DNA from: Micavibrio sp. UBA5572
Lineage (GTDB): Bacteria; Pseudomonadota; Alphaproteobacteria; Micavibrionales; Micavibrionaceae
Length of the DNA stretch: 64,000 bases
Assembly (NCBI GenBank): GCA_002425415.1
Contig: DIMG01000010.1
Span: 153,446 to 217,445, forward strand
Direction of reading: 5' to 3'
A program made the position numbers and the translations under genes. Positions 35,389-43,217 of the stretch are shown here, in pieces. A model generated the notes under the pieces. That model made no database searches. It saw only the letters and a list, made by a program, of their open reading frames with translations, and had not been told where the DNA came from. Numbering within the stretch: position 1 is the first letter of the stretch; every line of letters begins with the position of its first letter.

Positions 35389-35397
35389 TTATCCACA
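35389..35397 (+). promoter_or_regulatory. Perfect DnaA box upstream of mnmG
   Basis: TTATCCACA matches the DnaA box consensus exactly and lies 40 bp before the mnmG ATG. It could put this operon under DnaA control; one 9-mer can also occur by chance. Confidence 0.5.
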
Positions 35398-35437
35398 GAA
35401 TCCTGTAAAAGAGGCGTTTAAAGGATTTGGATGTTCA

Positions 35438-37366
35438 ATGACAGCGCAAAGCTCTTATGACGTTATTGTAATTGGTGGTGGCCATGCCGGATGTGAGGCG
35501 GCTGCTGCTGCTGCGCGGATGGGCGCGCAGACGGCGTTGGTGACACATAAATTTGATACTATTGGTGCTATGTCTTGTAATCCTGCAATTGGCGGGTTGG
35601 GCAAAGGGCATTTGGTACGCGAGATTGATGCCCTTGATGGTTTGATGGGGCGTATCATTGATCAAGCGGGTATCCAATATCGGATGTTGAACGCGTCTAA
35701 GGGGCCTGCTGTGCGTGGACCCAGAGCGCAGGCTGATCGTAAGCTCTATCGTGAGGCAATGCAACGCACACTCCATGATTATGAAAATCTTAACATTATT
35801 TCTTGTGGCGCAGAAGACTTAATTATTGATGAAAATCAATGCGTTAGCGGTGTTGTGCTCTCTGACGGGCTTCGCTTGACCTGTGGTGCGGTTGTTTTGA
35901 CAACAGGAACGTTTCTCAGGGGCATTATTCACCAGGGTGAGATGCAAATTCCGGCTGGTAGGGTTGGAGAAGAGCCGTCGGTTGGATTGGCTTTGGCGCT
36001 TGAGCGTTTAAAGCTTCCCCTTTCCCGCTTGAAAACCGGAACGCCTGCCCGTCTTGATGGGCGTACAATTAACTGGTCGATTTTGGAGGAGCAAAAGGGT
36101 GATGTGCCCGCTGTACCCTTTTCTTTTATGAATACTGAAATTACTGTGCCTCAAATATCTTGTTATATGACTTACACAACGGCGCAAACGCATGACATTA
36201 TTCGTGAGAATATTCATCGTGCGCCGATGTATTCTGGACAAATCCAGAGTCGTGGGCCGCGCTATTGCCCGTCTATCGAGGACAAGATTATGCGTTTTGC
36301 TGATAAAGAGCGGCATCAGATTTTTCTTGAGCCAGAGGGACTGGATGATTCAACGGTTTATCCGAATGGTATTTCAACCTCTCTTCCTGTCGATGTTCAG
36401 GATAGATTGATCCATAGTATCGTTGGGTTGGAAAATGTTGACGTTATTCAATATGGGTATGCGATTGAATATGATTTTTGTGACCCTCGTGATTTAAATC
36501 CTTCTTTAGAATCCAAATCGGCTTCTTGCTTGTTTTTGGCAGGGCAGATTAATGGAACGACTGGATATGAAGAGGCTGCTGCGCAGGGCTTGATGGCGGG
36601 AATAAACGCAGCTTTGTTGGCGAAATGTGATTCGAAAGTTTCACGTGAAATTTTCGAGCCGTTTGTGCTTGATCGGGCTGAGGCTTATATCGGGGTGATG
36701 GTTGATGACTTAACCACTAAAGGTGCTCCTGAGCCTTATAGAATGTTTACCAGCAGAGCCGAGTATCGGCTACGGCTGCGGGCAGATAATGCCGACCAAC
36801 GGCTGACCCCGAAGGGGTTGGCTGTTGGTTGTGTAGGATCTGCGCGTGAGGAGATTTGGGGCAAAAAGTCGGATGATTTGGCTTTGGCGCGGCAAAAGGC
36901 TTCGGATTTAAAAATGACGCCAAACGAGCTTGCTCCCTATGGAATTGACGTCAATATGGATGGAATTCGTCGATCTGTGTTTGATCTTCTCAGAATGCCG
37001 AATATTTCATGGGCTGATATTTCCCGTATTTGGCCGGATATGGCTGAATTTCCAGCGGATGTTATCGAGCAAATCGAGATTGACGCAGTATATTCAGGGT
37101 ATATGGATCGTCAAGAATGCGATATTGCCGCTTTTCGTAAAGATGAGGATTTGCTTCTTCCTCAAGGGCTTGATTATTCCGAGATTGGTAGTTTGTCGAC
37201 TGAAATCCGCTTAAAGCTTCAAGAGGTTCGCCCTGTTACTTTGGGGGCGGCATCGCGTATTCCGGGTGTTACTCCAGCCGCAATTATTGCCTTGTTGCGG
37301 CATGTCAAAAGGAAAAAGCCAGTGGCTAAATCCGGTTCTTTTTCGGGTTCTTCCCATGCGGCCTGA
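35438..37366 (+). CDS. mnmG: tRNA uridine-5-carboxymethylaminomethyl(34) synthesis enzyme MnmG (GidA)
   Basis: The 642-residue FAD protein starts MTAQSSYDVIVIGGGHAGCE. It has the MSCNPAIGGLGKGHLVREID signature, TTGTFLRG, and the C-terminal region of three-helix repeats that binds MnmE. With MnmE it modifies U34 of certain tRNAs. The ATG at 35438 matches family starts. mnmE, usually just upstream, is absent here. A parS-like site sits inside it at 36637. The 3' end overlaps rsmG by 11 bp. Confidence 0.97.
   Translation: MTAQSSYDVIVIGGGHAGCEAAAAAARMGAQTALVTHKFDTIGAMSCNPAIGGLGKGHLVREIDALDGLMGRIIDQAGIQYRMLNASKGPAVRGPRAQADRKLYREAMQRTLHDYENLNIISCGAEDLIIDENQCVSGVVLSDGLRLTCGAVVLTTGTFLRGIIHQGEMQIPAGRVGEEPSVGLALALERLKLPLSRLKTGTPARLDGRTINWSILEEQKGDVPAVPFSFMNTEITVPQISCYMTYTTAQTHDIIRENIHRAPMYSGQIQSRGPRYCPSIEDKIMRFADKERHQIFLEPEGLDDSTVYPNGISTSLPVDVQDRLIHSIVGLENVDVIQYGYAIEYDFCDPRDLNPSLESKSASCLFLAGQINGTTGYEEAAAQGLMAGINAALLAKCDSKVSREIFEPFVLDRAEAYIGVMVDDLTTKGAPEPYRMFTSRAEYRLRLRADNADQRLTPKGLAVGCVGSAREEIWGKKSDDLALARQKASDLKMTPNELAPYGIDVNMDGIRRSVFDLLRMPNISWADISRIWPDMAEFPADVIEQIEIDAVYSGYMDRQECDIAAFRKDEDLLLPQGLDYSEIGSLSTEIRLKLQEVRPVTLGAASRIPGVTPAAIIALLRHVKRKKPVAKSGSFSGSSHAA
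36637..36652. other. parS-like site inside mnmG
   Basis: AGTTTCACGTGAAATT matches 13 of 16 positions of TGTTTCACGTGAAACA, with the 12 central bases intact. It is 1 kb before the perfect site in rsmG. Confidence 0.6.
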
Positions 37367-37958
37367 TCTTTCTACGTCCCTCTCTCTTTATAAGGCTCTG
37401 CTTTTAAGATGGTCTAAGGCCATCAATTTGGTGGCTTCTTCAACCCTAAAAGATATTGAAAGTCGGCATTTTAAGGATTCGTTGCAGCTTTTGCCTTATA
37501 TCCCCCTTGAGGCTACAACATTGTTTGATTTTGGATCTGGTGCTGGTTTTCCTGCTTTGGTTCTTGCTATGGCTCGTGGAAATCTTGAGGTGCATCTTTT
37601 TGAGAGTGACCAGAGAAAATGTAGTTTTCTTTCTACTGTTTCACGTGAAACACTTATCCCCGTTATTATCCACAATGAGCGTGTAGAAAATGTGGATATT
37701 AAGACTCTTCCGGTTCCGGATGTGATTACGGCACGTGCTTTGGCCTCTTTGACGGAGTTGCTTGGGTTGTCTCAAAAATGGTGGGATGTGGAGCAAGGAG
37801 GTTCATCTTCTCTTATTCTTATCTTTCCAAAAGGAGAAAAAGCGGCAGAGGAAATCAAAATGGCTAAAGCCCTCTACGGCTTCGATTTAGAGCAAATTCC
37901 TAGTGAAACTGATTCCAGGGCCAGTCTTTTGGTTTTGTCTCATGTGAAAAAATTGTGA
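37356..37958 (+). CDS. rsmG: 16S rRNA (guanine527-N7)-methyltransferase RsmG (GidB)
   Basis: The 200-residue protein starts MRPDLSTSLSLYKALLLRWS. It has the SAM motif TLFDFGSGAGFPALVLAM, then EVHLFESDQRKCSFL, and DVITARALASLTELL. It methylates G527 of 16S rRNA. The ATG at 37356 overlaps the mnmG stop. The only exact parS sequence in the window is inside this gene (37637). Confidence 0.95.
   Translation: MRPDLSTSLSLYKALLLRWSKAINLVASSTLKDIESRHFKDSLQLLPYIPLEATTLFDFGSGAGFPALVLAMARGNLEVHLFESDQRKCSFLSTVSRETLIPVIIHNERVENVDIKTLPVPDVITARALASLTELLGLSQKWWDVEQGGSSSLILIFPKGEKAAEEIKMAKALYGFDLEQIPSETDSRASLLVLSHVKKL
37637..37652. other. Perfect parS site inside rsmG
   Basis: TGTTTCACGTGAAACA is the exact 16-bp palindromic parS consensus conserved across bacteria. 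ParB, encoded 1.4 kb downstream, is expected to load here and spread. Confidence 0.9.
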
Positions 37959-37975
37959 AAAAAGTTTCAGAAAAA

Positions 37976-37991
37976 AGTTTCACGTGAATCA
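37976..37991. other. parS-like site between rsmG and parA
   Basis: AGTTTCACGTGAATCA matches 14 of 16 positions of the parS consensus. Being non-coding and just upstream of parA, it may also let ParB affect parAB expression. Confidence 0.75.
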
Positions 37992-38106
37992 TTATCCCTA
38001 GTGTATATGGTGTTGGGCGTTAAGTTTTATTGACGTGACGATTGAAAATTGTATAGTGTTTTTATCCCGATAGAATTGATTTTTGATGTGATGTAAGGAT
38101 ATACAG

Positions 38107-39033
38107 ATGATCCCAGCGATTAGAGCTTCTTCAACTGCCCCTGCCCCCAAAAATATGGATCGTAGCTTTCCGGCCGGTTCAATGCCTCGCCTTTTGGCTG
38201 TTGCCAATCAAAAAGGTGGGGTTGGAAAGACAACAACCGCTGTTAATCTTGCGACGGCTCTGGCTGCAGTTGGTAAGCGCGTTTTGTTGGTTGACCTTGA
38301 TCCGCAGGGCAATGCCTCTACTGGTTTGGGGGTTAAGCGATCGGATATTCGTAAAAGTGCGTATGATCTCATTTTCGAGGAAGGTCTTAACGCTGCGGAA
38401 CTTGCTGTTTCGACAAAAGTTCCCGGGCTTTATGTTGTTCCGTCTTCCATGCATTTGGCTGGTGCTGAGATTGAATTGGTCACTGTTAAGCGTCGTGAAT
38501 ATCGGTTGCGTGAGGCTTTGCGTCGGCCTTTGCCATTTGATTACGTGATTACCGATTGTCCACCTTCTCTATCTTTGGTCACATTGAATGCTTTGGTGGC
38601 TGTTGATGCTGTTGTTGTTCCGCTTCAATGTGAGTTTTATGCTCTTGAAGGGTTGTCCCATTTGGTCAAGACGATTGATCGTGTCCGTCAACATTTTAAT
38701 CCCAAGCTCGATATTCATGGGGTTCTATTGACTATGTATGATCCTCGGAACAGATTATCGGGTGCGGTTGCTGATGATGTTCGCGAGTTTTTTGGCGAGA
38801 AGGTTTATCAGACTGTTATTCCTCGTAATGTGCGTTTGTCGGAAGCCCCATCTTTCGGGTTGCCGGCTATTGTGTATGATATGAAATGTCCGGGTGCTCA
38901 AGCATATATTCGTTTGGCCGGAGAAATTATTCGTCGTGAAAAAAAGTTGCAGGCTGAATTGCTTGCTCTTCAAAGTGATTCACGTGAAAAATCCCAAGAT
39001 CCTCAATCCCCAGATACAAAGGTTAATGCATGA
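38107..39033 (+). CDS. parA: Chromosome partitioning ATPase ParA (Soj)
   Basis: The 308-residue protein has the deviant Walker A KGGVGKTTTAVNLATALA with the signature Lys, the LLVDLDPQGNASTGLG motif, and VITDCPPSLSLVTLNAL (Walker B). It is an ATP-dependent DNA-binding switch that moves ParB-parS complexes. An N-terminal extension of about 27 residues precedes the fold; an ATG at the 26th codon (MPRLLAVANQ) is an alternative start. A parS-like site lies near its 3' end. It overlaps parB by 4 bp (ATGA). Confidence 0.96.
   Translation: MIPAIRASSTAPAPKNMDRSFPAGSMPRLLAVANQKGGVGKTTTAVNLATALAAVGKRVLLVDLDPQGNASTGLGVKRSDIRKSAYDLIFEEGLNAAELAVSTKVPGLYVVPSSMHLAGAEIELVTVKRREYRLREALRRPLPFDYVITDCPPSLSLVTLNALVAVDAVVVPLQCEFYALEGLSHLVKTIDRVRQHFNPKLDIHGVLLTMYDPRNRLSGAVADDVREFFGEKVYQTVIPRNVRLSEAPSFGLPAIVYDMKCPGAQAYIRLAGEIIRREKKLQAELLALQSDSREKSQDPQSPDTKVNA
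38976..38991. other. parS-like site at the 3' end of parA
   Basis: TGATTCACGTGAAAAA matches 14 of 16 positions of the parS consensus with an intact CACGTG core. It is 54 bp before the parB start. Confidence 0.6.
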
Positions 39034-40073
39034 GCATATCTTCCGATCCAGATGAGTCTGTTGTGACCACATCCAAACGACGCGGTTTAGGGCGTGGTTT
39101 GAATGCTTTGTTTGGTGACGATGAAGTTGATATGGATAGCCCTGTTTCTATAAGCGAAAGCGATGATGTCGTTGATGGCGTTAAAAATTCCAGTCACACA
39201 GACTCTCAAGGTTCTGAGAATTCAGGGCAGATAGCTGGGCGGCGTATGATTTCATTGGCACAAATTGTTCCTGGTGTTTATCAGCCCCGTCAGACTTTCC
39301 GTGATGAGTCCATTCAGGAACTTTCACACTCGATTCGTCAGCATGGATTGATCCAGCCTATTTTGGTTCGTCCCCATCCTGAACTTCCAGGGACTTATGA
39401 GATCGTTGCTGGTGAGCGGCGTTGGCGTGCTGCTCAAAAAGCACAGCTTCATGAAGTTCCTGTGATTATCCGTGACTTGGATGATACGACCACGCTTGAA
39501 ATTGCGTTGATCGAAAACTTACAACGTGAAGATTTGAATGCTGTTGATGAAGCGCGAGCGCTGCGTCAATTGGCCGATCAATTCGAGTATACTCATGAAC
39601 AAGTGGCTGAAAAGGTTGGAAAAAGTCGCTCATACGTCGCCAATATGTTGCGTCTGGTTGACCTTGCTCCGCCTGTGCAGGCGATGTTGTGTGATGGGAA
39701 ATTGTCAGCAGGTCATGCGCGGACTTTATTGATCCTTGATGCGGGCCAACAAGTTGAACAAGCAAAGAAAATTGTTGCTCTTGGACTTAGTGTTCGTCAA
39801 ACCGAGAAAATGATCGGTGAGTTGTCAGGTAAATCGGTCAAGAAAAAACTTGGAGCTGTTGGTAAAAAAATCGCAAGTGCCAGTGAAGATAAAGATCTGA
39901 ATACATTGGCATTGGAGCGTGAAGTTTCGAACGTTTTGGGGATGCAGGTTCAAATTGGCATGGAAAATCAACAGGAGGGCGTTATGACTATCCAATTCAA
40001 ATCACTTGACCAGTTGGATGAAGTTTTGCATCGTCTCTCTCATAACCCTGGTCGTTTGGCGATTCGCGGTTAA
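39030..40073 (+). CDS. parB: Chromosome partitioning protein ParB (Spo0J)
   Basis: The 347-residue protein has a basic N-terminal GLGRGLNALFGDD that contacts ParA. The CTPase/ParB domain carries IEIV-type IVPGVYQPRQTF, the GERRWRA box and IENLQREDLNAVDEA. A helix-turn-helix (THEQVAEKVGKSRSYVANMLRL) reads parS. A C-terminal dimer domain follows. It slides as a CTP-loaded clamp from parS sites, five of which lie within 16 kb upstream. It is coupled to parA. Confidence 0.96.
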   Translation: MSISSDPDESVVTTSKRRGLGRGLNALFGDDEVDMDSPVSISESDDVVDGVKNSSHTDSQGSENSGQIAGRRMISLAQIVPGVYQPRQTFRDESIQELSHSIRQHGLIQPILVRPHPELPGTYEIVAGERRWRAAQKAQLHEVPVIIRDLDDTTTLEIALIENLQREDLNAVDEARALRQLADQFEYTHEQVAEKVGKSRSYVANMLRLVDLAPPVQAMLCDGKLSAGHARTLLILDAGQQVEQAKKIVALGLSVRQTEKMIGELSGKSVKKKLGAVGKKIASASEDKDLNTLALEREVSNVLGMQVQIGMENQQEGVMTIQFKSLDQLDEVLHRLSHNPGRLAIRG

Positions 40074-40100
40074 TCTTTTATTCTGATTGAGGTGAAGTTC

Positions 40101-40862
40101 ATGACAACCGAAAAGAAAACATCGACTAAAACCAGCTCTATGGGATCCTTGATGGAGGCTTCTCGTGGCCGATCCGAATTTTCTGGACATGGGGGGGCTC
40201 TTGGTGCCGCTGGTTATATTGATCCAAACGATCAAAGTTTGAATGTCGATTTTCTGGGGCAGCGGAATGACACGTTGTCGGTTGATCCTCCTGAAGATGG
40301 TTTTGGAGAGATTCGGATCGGTGCGGCGTGGGATAATAAGATTGTTCAGGATACATCCTTTATTGGCAAGCTTTTAAAGCGGACTCGTCCAGTTGATATT
40401 GATCTTGATTTGGGGATTTTATATGAACTTAAAGATGGGCGGCGTGGCGCTATTCAGGCTTTTGGCGATCTTCTCGGAGCGTATAATGAGGCTCCCTATT
40501 TATCTTTGTCCGGTGATGAACGCACAGGGGATTCTGAAGGTGAGGATGAATATGTTCATTTGAATGGGCAGCATTGGCCGGAAATTAAGCGTATTTTGAT
40601 TTATGTTTATATTTATCAAGGGGCTTTGGATTGGGCGATGGTTCGTCCTCAAATTCAAATACGCATTCCTGATAACAAGCCGATGGTTGTGACATTATCT
40701 TCTCACCAAAAAGGTCTTGGACTTTGCGCTATTGCGGGAATCGAAAATGTTCGTGATGGAATGCGAATTTCAAACTATACAGAATATTTTCCTGGTCATG
40801 CTGAAATGGATCGCGCTTTTGGTTTCGGGATTGAATGGGTTGGTGGGCATAAGACTGTTTGA
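40101..40862 (+). CDS. TerD-fold (TerA-like) stress protein directly downstream of parB
   Basis: The 253-residue protein has a disordered Ser/Gly-rich N-terminus (1-55) followed by a TerD-like fold. GEIRIGAAWDNK corresponds to the G-W-D strand of TerD, and PVDIDLDLGILYELKDGR is the Ca2+-binding acidic strand. KRILIYVYIYQGALDWA and RISNYTEYFPGHAEMDRAFGFG complete it. This resembles TerA/TerD tellurite-resistance family proteins, whose molecular job is poorly known. It starts 27 bp after parB behind GAGGTGAAG, so it is probably in the same transcript. Confidence 0.65.
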   Translation: MTTEKKTSTKTSSMGSLMEASRGRSEFSGHGGALGAAGYIDPNDQSLNVDFLGQRNDTLSVDPPEDGFGEIRIGAAWDNKIVQDTSFIGKLLKRTRPVDIDLDLGILYELKDGRRGAIQAFGDLLGAYNEAPYLSLSGDERTGDSEGEDEYVHLNGQHWPEIKRILIYVYIYQGALDWAMVRPQIQIRIPDNKPMVVTLSSHQKGLGLCAIAGIENVRDGMRISNYTEYFPGHAEMDRAFGFGIEWVGGHKTV

Positions 40863-40878
40863 AATTGTTTGAGGCTTT

Positions 40879-41346
40879 TTAAGCTACCAGAAGTTTTTCA
40901 TGTTCTGATATAAAGATTGCTCGCATATCGTTTGCGCTTTGAGTTGCTCTGAGTTTTTTCAGTATTTTCTCATTCCGTAACATTCTCGTCAGGCGCGCGA
41001 CATGTCTTAGATGTGTCATGGATTGAGATTCTGGAGACATCAAAATAAGAAGAATATCAATTGGACGATCGTCCAAAGCATTTATATCAAGAGGGTCTTC
41101 CAAGCGAGAGATGAGGACATAGGGTGTTTTAACTGATGGACTCATCCAATCCAGAATGGCCACACCGTCGCCGATGCCAGATCTGTGATGTTGTTCAGCT
41201 TTCTGGATTTCCGCATGGATGCAGGAGGCTGATGCCTTAATTTCCAGTGATATTTTCCAAGACAGATTTTTGATAATCTGTTCAGGATTAGACCCTTTTA
41301 GGCCATATTGAACGCTTGAAATATTTAAGTCATCTTCCATTGGCAT
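40879..41346 (-). CDS. PTS IIA (PtsN-like) protein lacking the phosphorylatable His
   Basis: The 155-residue protein starts MPMEDDLNISSVQYGLKG behind an AAGGAGAG ribosome site. It matches EIIA-Ntr: GIGDGVAI is followed by VLISRLEDPLDINALDDRPIDILLILMSPE. In PtsN this loop reads GIGxGVAIPH, where His accepts phosphate; here it reads AILDWM, so the Pro-His is Leu-Asp. It therefore should not work as a phospho-carrier. It lies downstream of hpf as ptsN does in Alphaproteobacteria, but a terminator separates them. Confidence 0.75.
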   Translation of the reverse strand: MPMEDDLNISSVQYGLKGSNPEQIIKNLSWKISLEIKASASCIHAEIQKAEQHHRSGIGDGVAILDWMSPSVKTPYVLISRLEDPLDINALDDRPIDILLILMSPESQSMTHLRHVARLTRMLRNEKILKKLRATQSANDMRAIFISEHEKLLVA

Positions 41347-41480
41347 TGTATCTCTCCTTTTTTTGATCGGATAAGTTTTTCCAATTGACTTGATTCTTGT
41401 ATAAATGTCGCCTTCTAGTAGCGAATTTAAAGGGGTAATTCTACAAAAAAAGACGGTGCAGTGCGGCAATTCAACATAAA

Positions 41481-41509
41481 AAAACAGCCCTGAACTTTAA
41501 GGCTGTTTT
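41481..41509. terminator. Bidirectional-looking terminator after hpf
   Basis: AAAACAGCC and GGCTGTTTT form a 9-bp stem around an 11-base loop. A-rich sequence flanks the left arm and T-rich sequence the right, so it can work in both directions. It ends hpf on the minus strand, with ptsN-like downstream. Confidence 0.8.
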
Positions 41510-41540
41510 TTATCAATTACATCTTATGATTTAGCCAAAA

Positions 41541-42161
41541 TCATTCGGCGGCTGATGCAATATCTTCCGGCTCGACCCATCCAATATTTCCATCCGTGCG
41601 TCTATAAATCATATTCAGGTGATTGTTTTTTGGATTGCGGAACAAAATTGCGGTTTGTCCAGACAAATCCATTCGCATGACGGCATCAGAGACGCTCATT
41701 TTTTGGATTTGCATTGGTTGTTCTGCAACAATGACAGGGTCATCTCCTTGTGGGATTCCATCGTCTTCAGGTTCTTCTTCGATTTTCCCCGAAAGCTCTT
41801 GAATCGCCAAGACATAATCACGCGCTTTGGTCATTTCTGATTCTGGGGTTTGATCCATGCGTTCATGGTGATCGCGTAGGCGACGTTTGTAGCGGCGTAA
41901 TTGTTTTGCGATTTTTTCTGCTGTCACGTCAAATGAAACATATGCTTCCGGTTCGATTGATTGAGCCGTCACCATGATGTCTTTGCCAACACGCAAAGAG
42001 ATATGCGTTTTGATAAAGGCATGACCTTCCGGTGCAAACGTCACCGTAACATCAATCGCACGGTTGAAGTATTTTGAATTTATTTCCTCCAGCTTTGTTG
42101 TGACATGAGTGCGAAGCGCATCTCCTACGTCCATTTGTTTTCCATGAATTGCGAGTTCCAT
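41541..42161 (-). CDS. hpf: Ribosome hibernation promoting factor, long form
   Basis: The 206-residue protein starts MELAIHGKQMDVGDALRTHV. It has the basic S30AE/YfiA domain (about 1-105, with KRYKRRLRDHHERM-type positive charge) and a C-terminal dimerisation domain (SVSDAVMRMDLSGQTAILFRN, about 150-205). The long form brings two 70S ribosomes together as 100S particles in resting cells. AAGGAG precedes the ATG. Confidence 0.95.
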   Translation of the reverse strand: MELAIHGKQMDVGDALRTHVTTKLEEINSKYFNRAIDVTVTFAPEGHAFIKTHISLRVGKDIMVTAQSIEPEAYVSFDVTAEKIAKQLRRYKRRLRDHHERMDQTPESEMTKARDYVLAIQELSGKIEEEPEDDGIPQGDDPVIVAEQPMQIQKMSVSDAVMRMDLSGQTAILFRNPKNNHLNMIYRRTDGNIGWVEPEDIASAAE

Positions 42162-42296
42162 TATTTAACTCCTTGATTGGTTATGGGAGGACTCCTGAAT
42201 ATCAACCTTTTCTTGAAGAAAAGTTAAGAGGCTGATATGGAGAACATAGATTTATTTTAACACGGGAACAGTCCCATAAAAACCAATATCGTGCAA

Positions 42297-43217
42297 ATGA
42301 ATGAAGAAAAAATAATGCAGGGTCGAAAAATCGGAGTTTTTGATTCCGGAATTGGCGGGTTGACAGTGTTAAGGGAACTTAATGCTTTGTTTCCGAACGA
42401 TAATTTTTTCTATATTGGTGATACGGCACGTCTTCCTTATGGAACAAAAAGTCGTGAGACGGTCATTCGTTATAGTGAGTCTTTGGCGCGTATAGTTTTG
42501 GGCTTTGGGGTGGATGCTGTTGTTGTGGCTTGTAATACGGCTTCTACCCATGCGTTGGAGGCGGTTACAGTTCTGGCTGCGCCTGTTCCCGTCATTGGTA
42601 TGATCGAGCCCGCTGCCTATGCGGCTGTGGCGGCTACGCGTAACAATCATATTGGTGTTATTGCCACAGCGGGGACAATCCAGTCCGGTGCTTATGCCCG
42701 TACACTTGATCGTGTCTCACCTCACACCACGGTTTGCTCTGCTGCTTGTCAAATGCTGGTGGCGTTGGCTGAAGAGGGTTGGACAGATCAGGGTGATCCT
42801 GTTGTCCGCAGTATTCTATCGCGTTATCTTGATCCGCTTTTTGACCACGCCCACGCACCGGATACTTTGATTTTGGGGTGTACCCATTTTCCGGTTTTTT
42901 CGCATATTATTACCGAGATATTGGGCGATGGTGTGACCTTGATTAATTCGGGGGTTGCTGCAGCAAAAACGTTGTCCTCCTGTTTGGGTGCAGCAAAGTA
43001 TCCGGTTGATCCGCAAAATCGCATCCGTTTTTTTGCAACGGATGACCCAACACGATTTGCAAGAAATGCCTGTCGGTTTTTTGATCATCCATTGGATTCT
43101 CATCAGGTTGAATTGATCGATATATCTTATTCTGCTGCAGAGGATGACAAGGCGCGCCAAGCAATGTCCCGTCTGCAAAATCCTTCCGGCCAATCAATTA
43201 AATCAACGGCTGCGTAG
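42297..43217 (+). CDS. murI: Glutamate racemase
   Basis: The protein has GVFDSGIGGLTVLREL, the first catalytic Cys in VVACNTASTHAL, and the second in LILGCTHFPVFSHII. It makes D-glutamate for peptidoglycan. A GTG at 42291 or an ATG at 42315 are alternative starts. The C-terminal tail after VELIDIS is an extension of about 28 residues that runs antisense across the 3' end of purD, giving a 91-bp convergent overlap. Confidence 0.95.
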   Translation: MNEEKIMQGRKIGVFDSGIGGLTVLRELNALFPNDNFFYIGDTARLPYGTKSRETVIRYSESLARIVLGFGVDAVVVACNTASTHALEAVTVLAAPVPVIGMIEPAAYAAVAATRNNHIGVIATAGTIQSGAYARTLDRVSPHTTVCSAACQMLVALAEEGWTDQGDPVVRSILSRYLDPLFDHAHAPDTLILGCTHFPVFSHIITEILGDGVTLINSGVAAAKTLSSCLGAAKYPVDPQNRIRFFATDDPTRFARNACRFFDHPLDSHQVELIDISYSAAEDDKARQAMSRLQNPSGQSIKSTAA

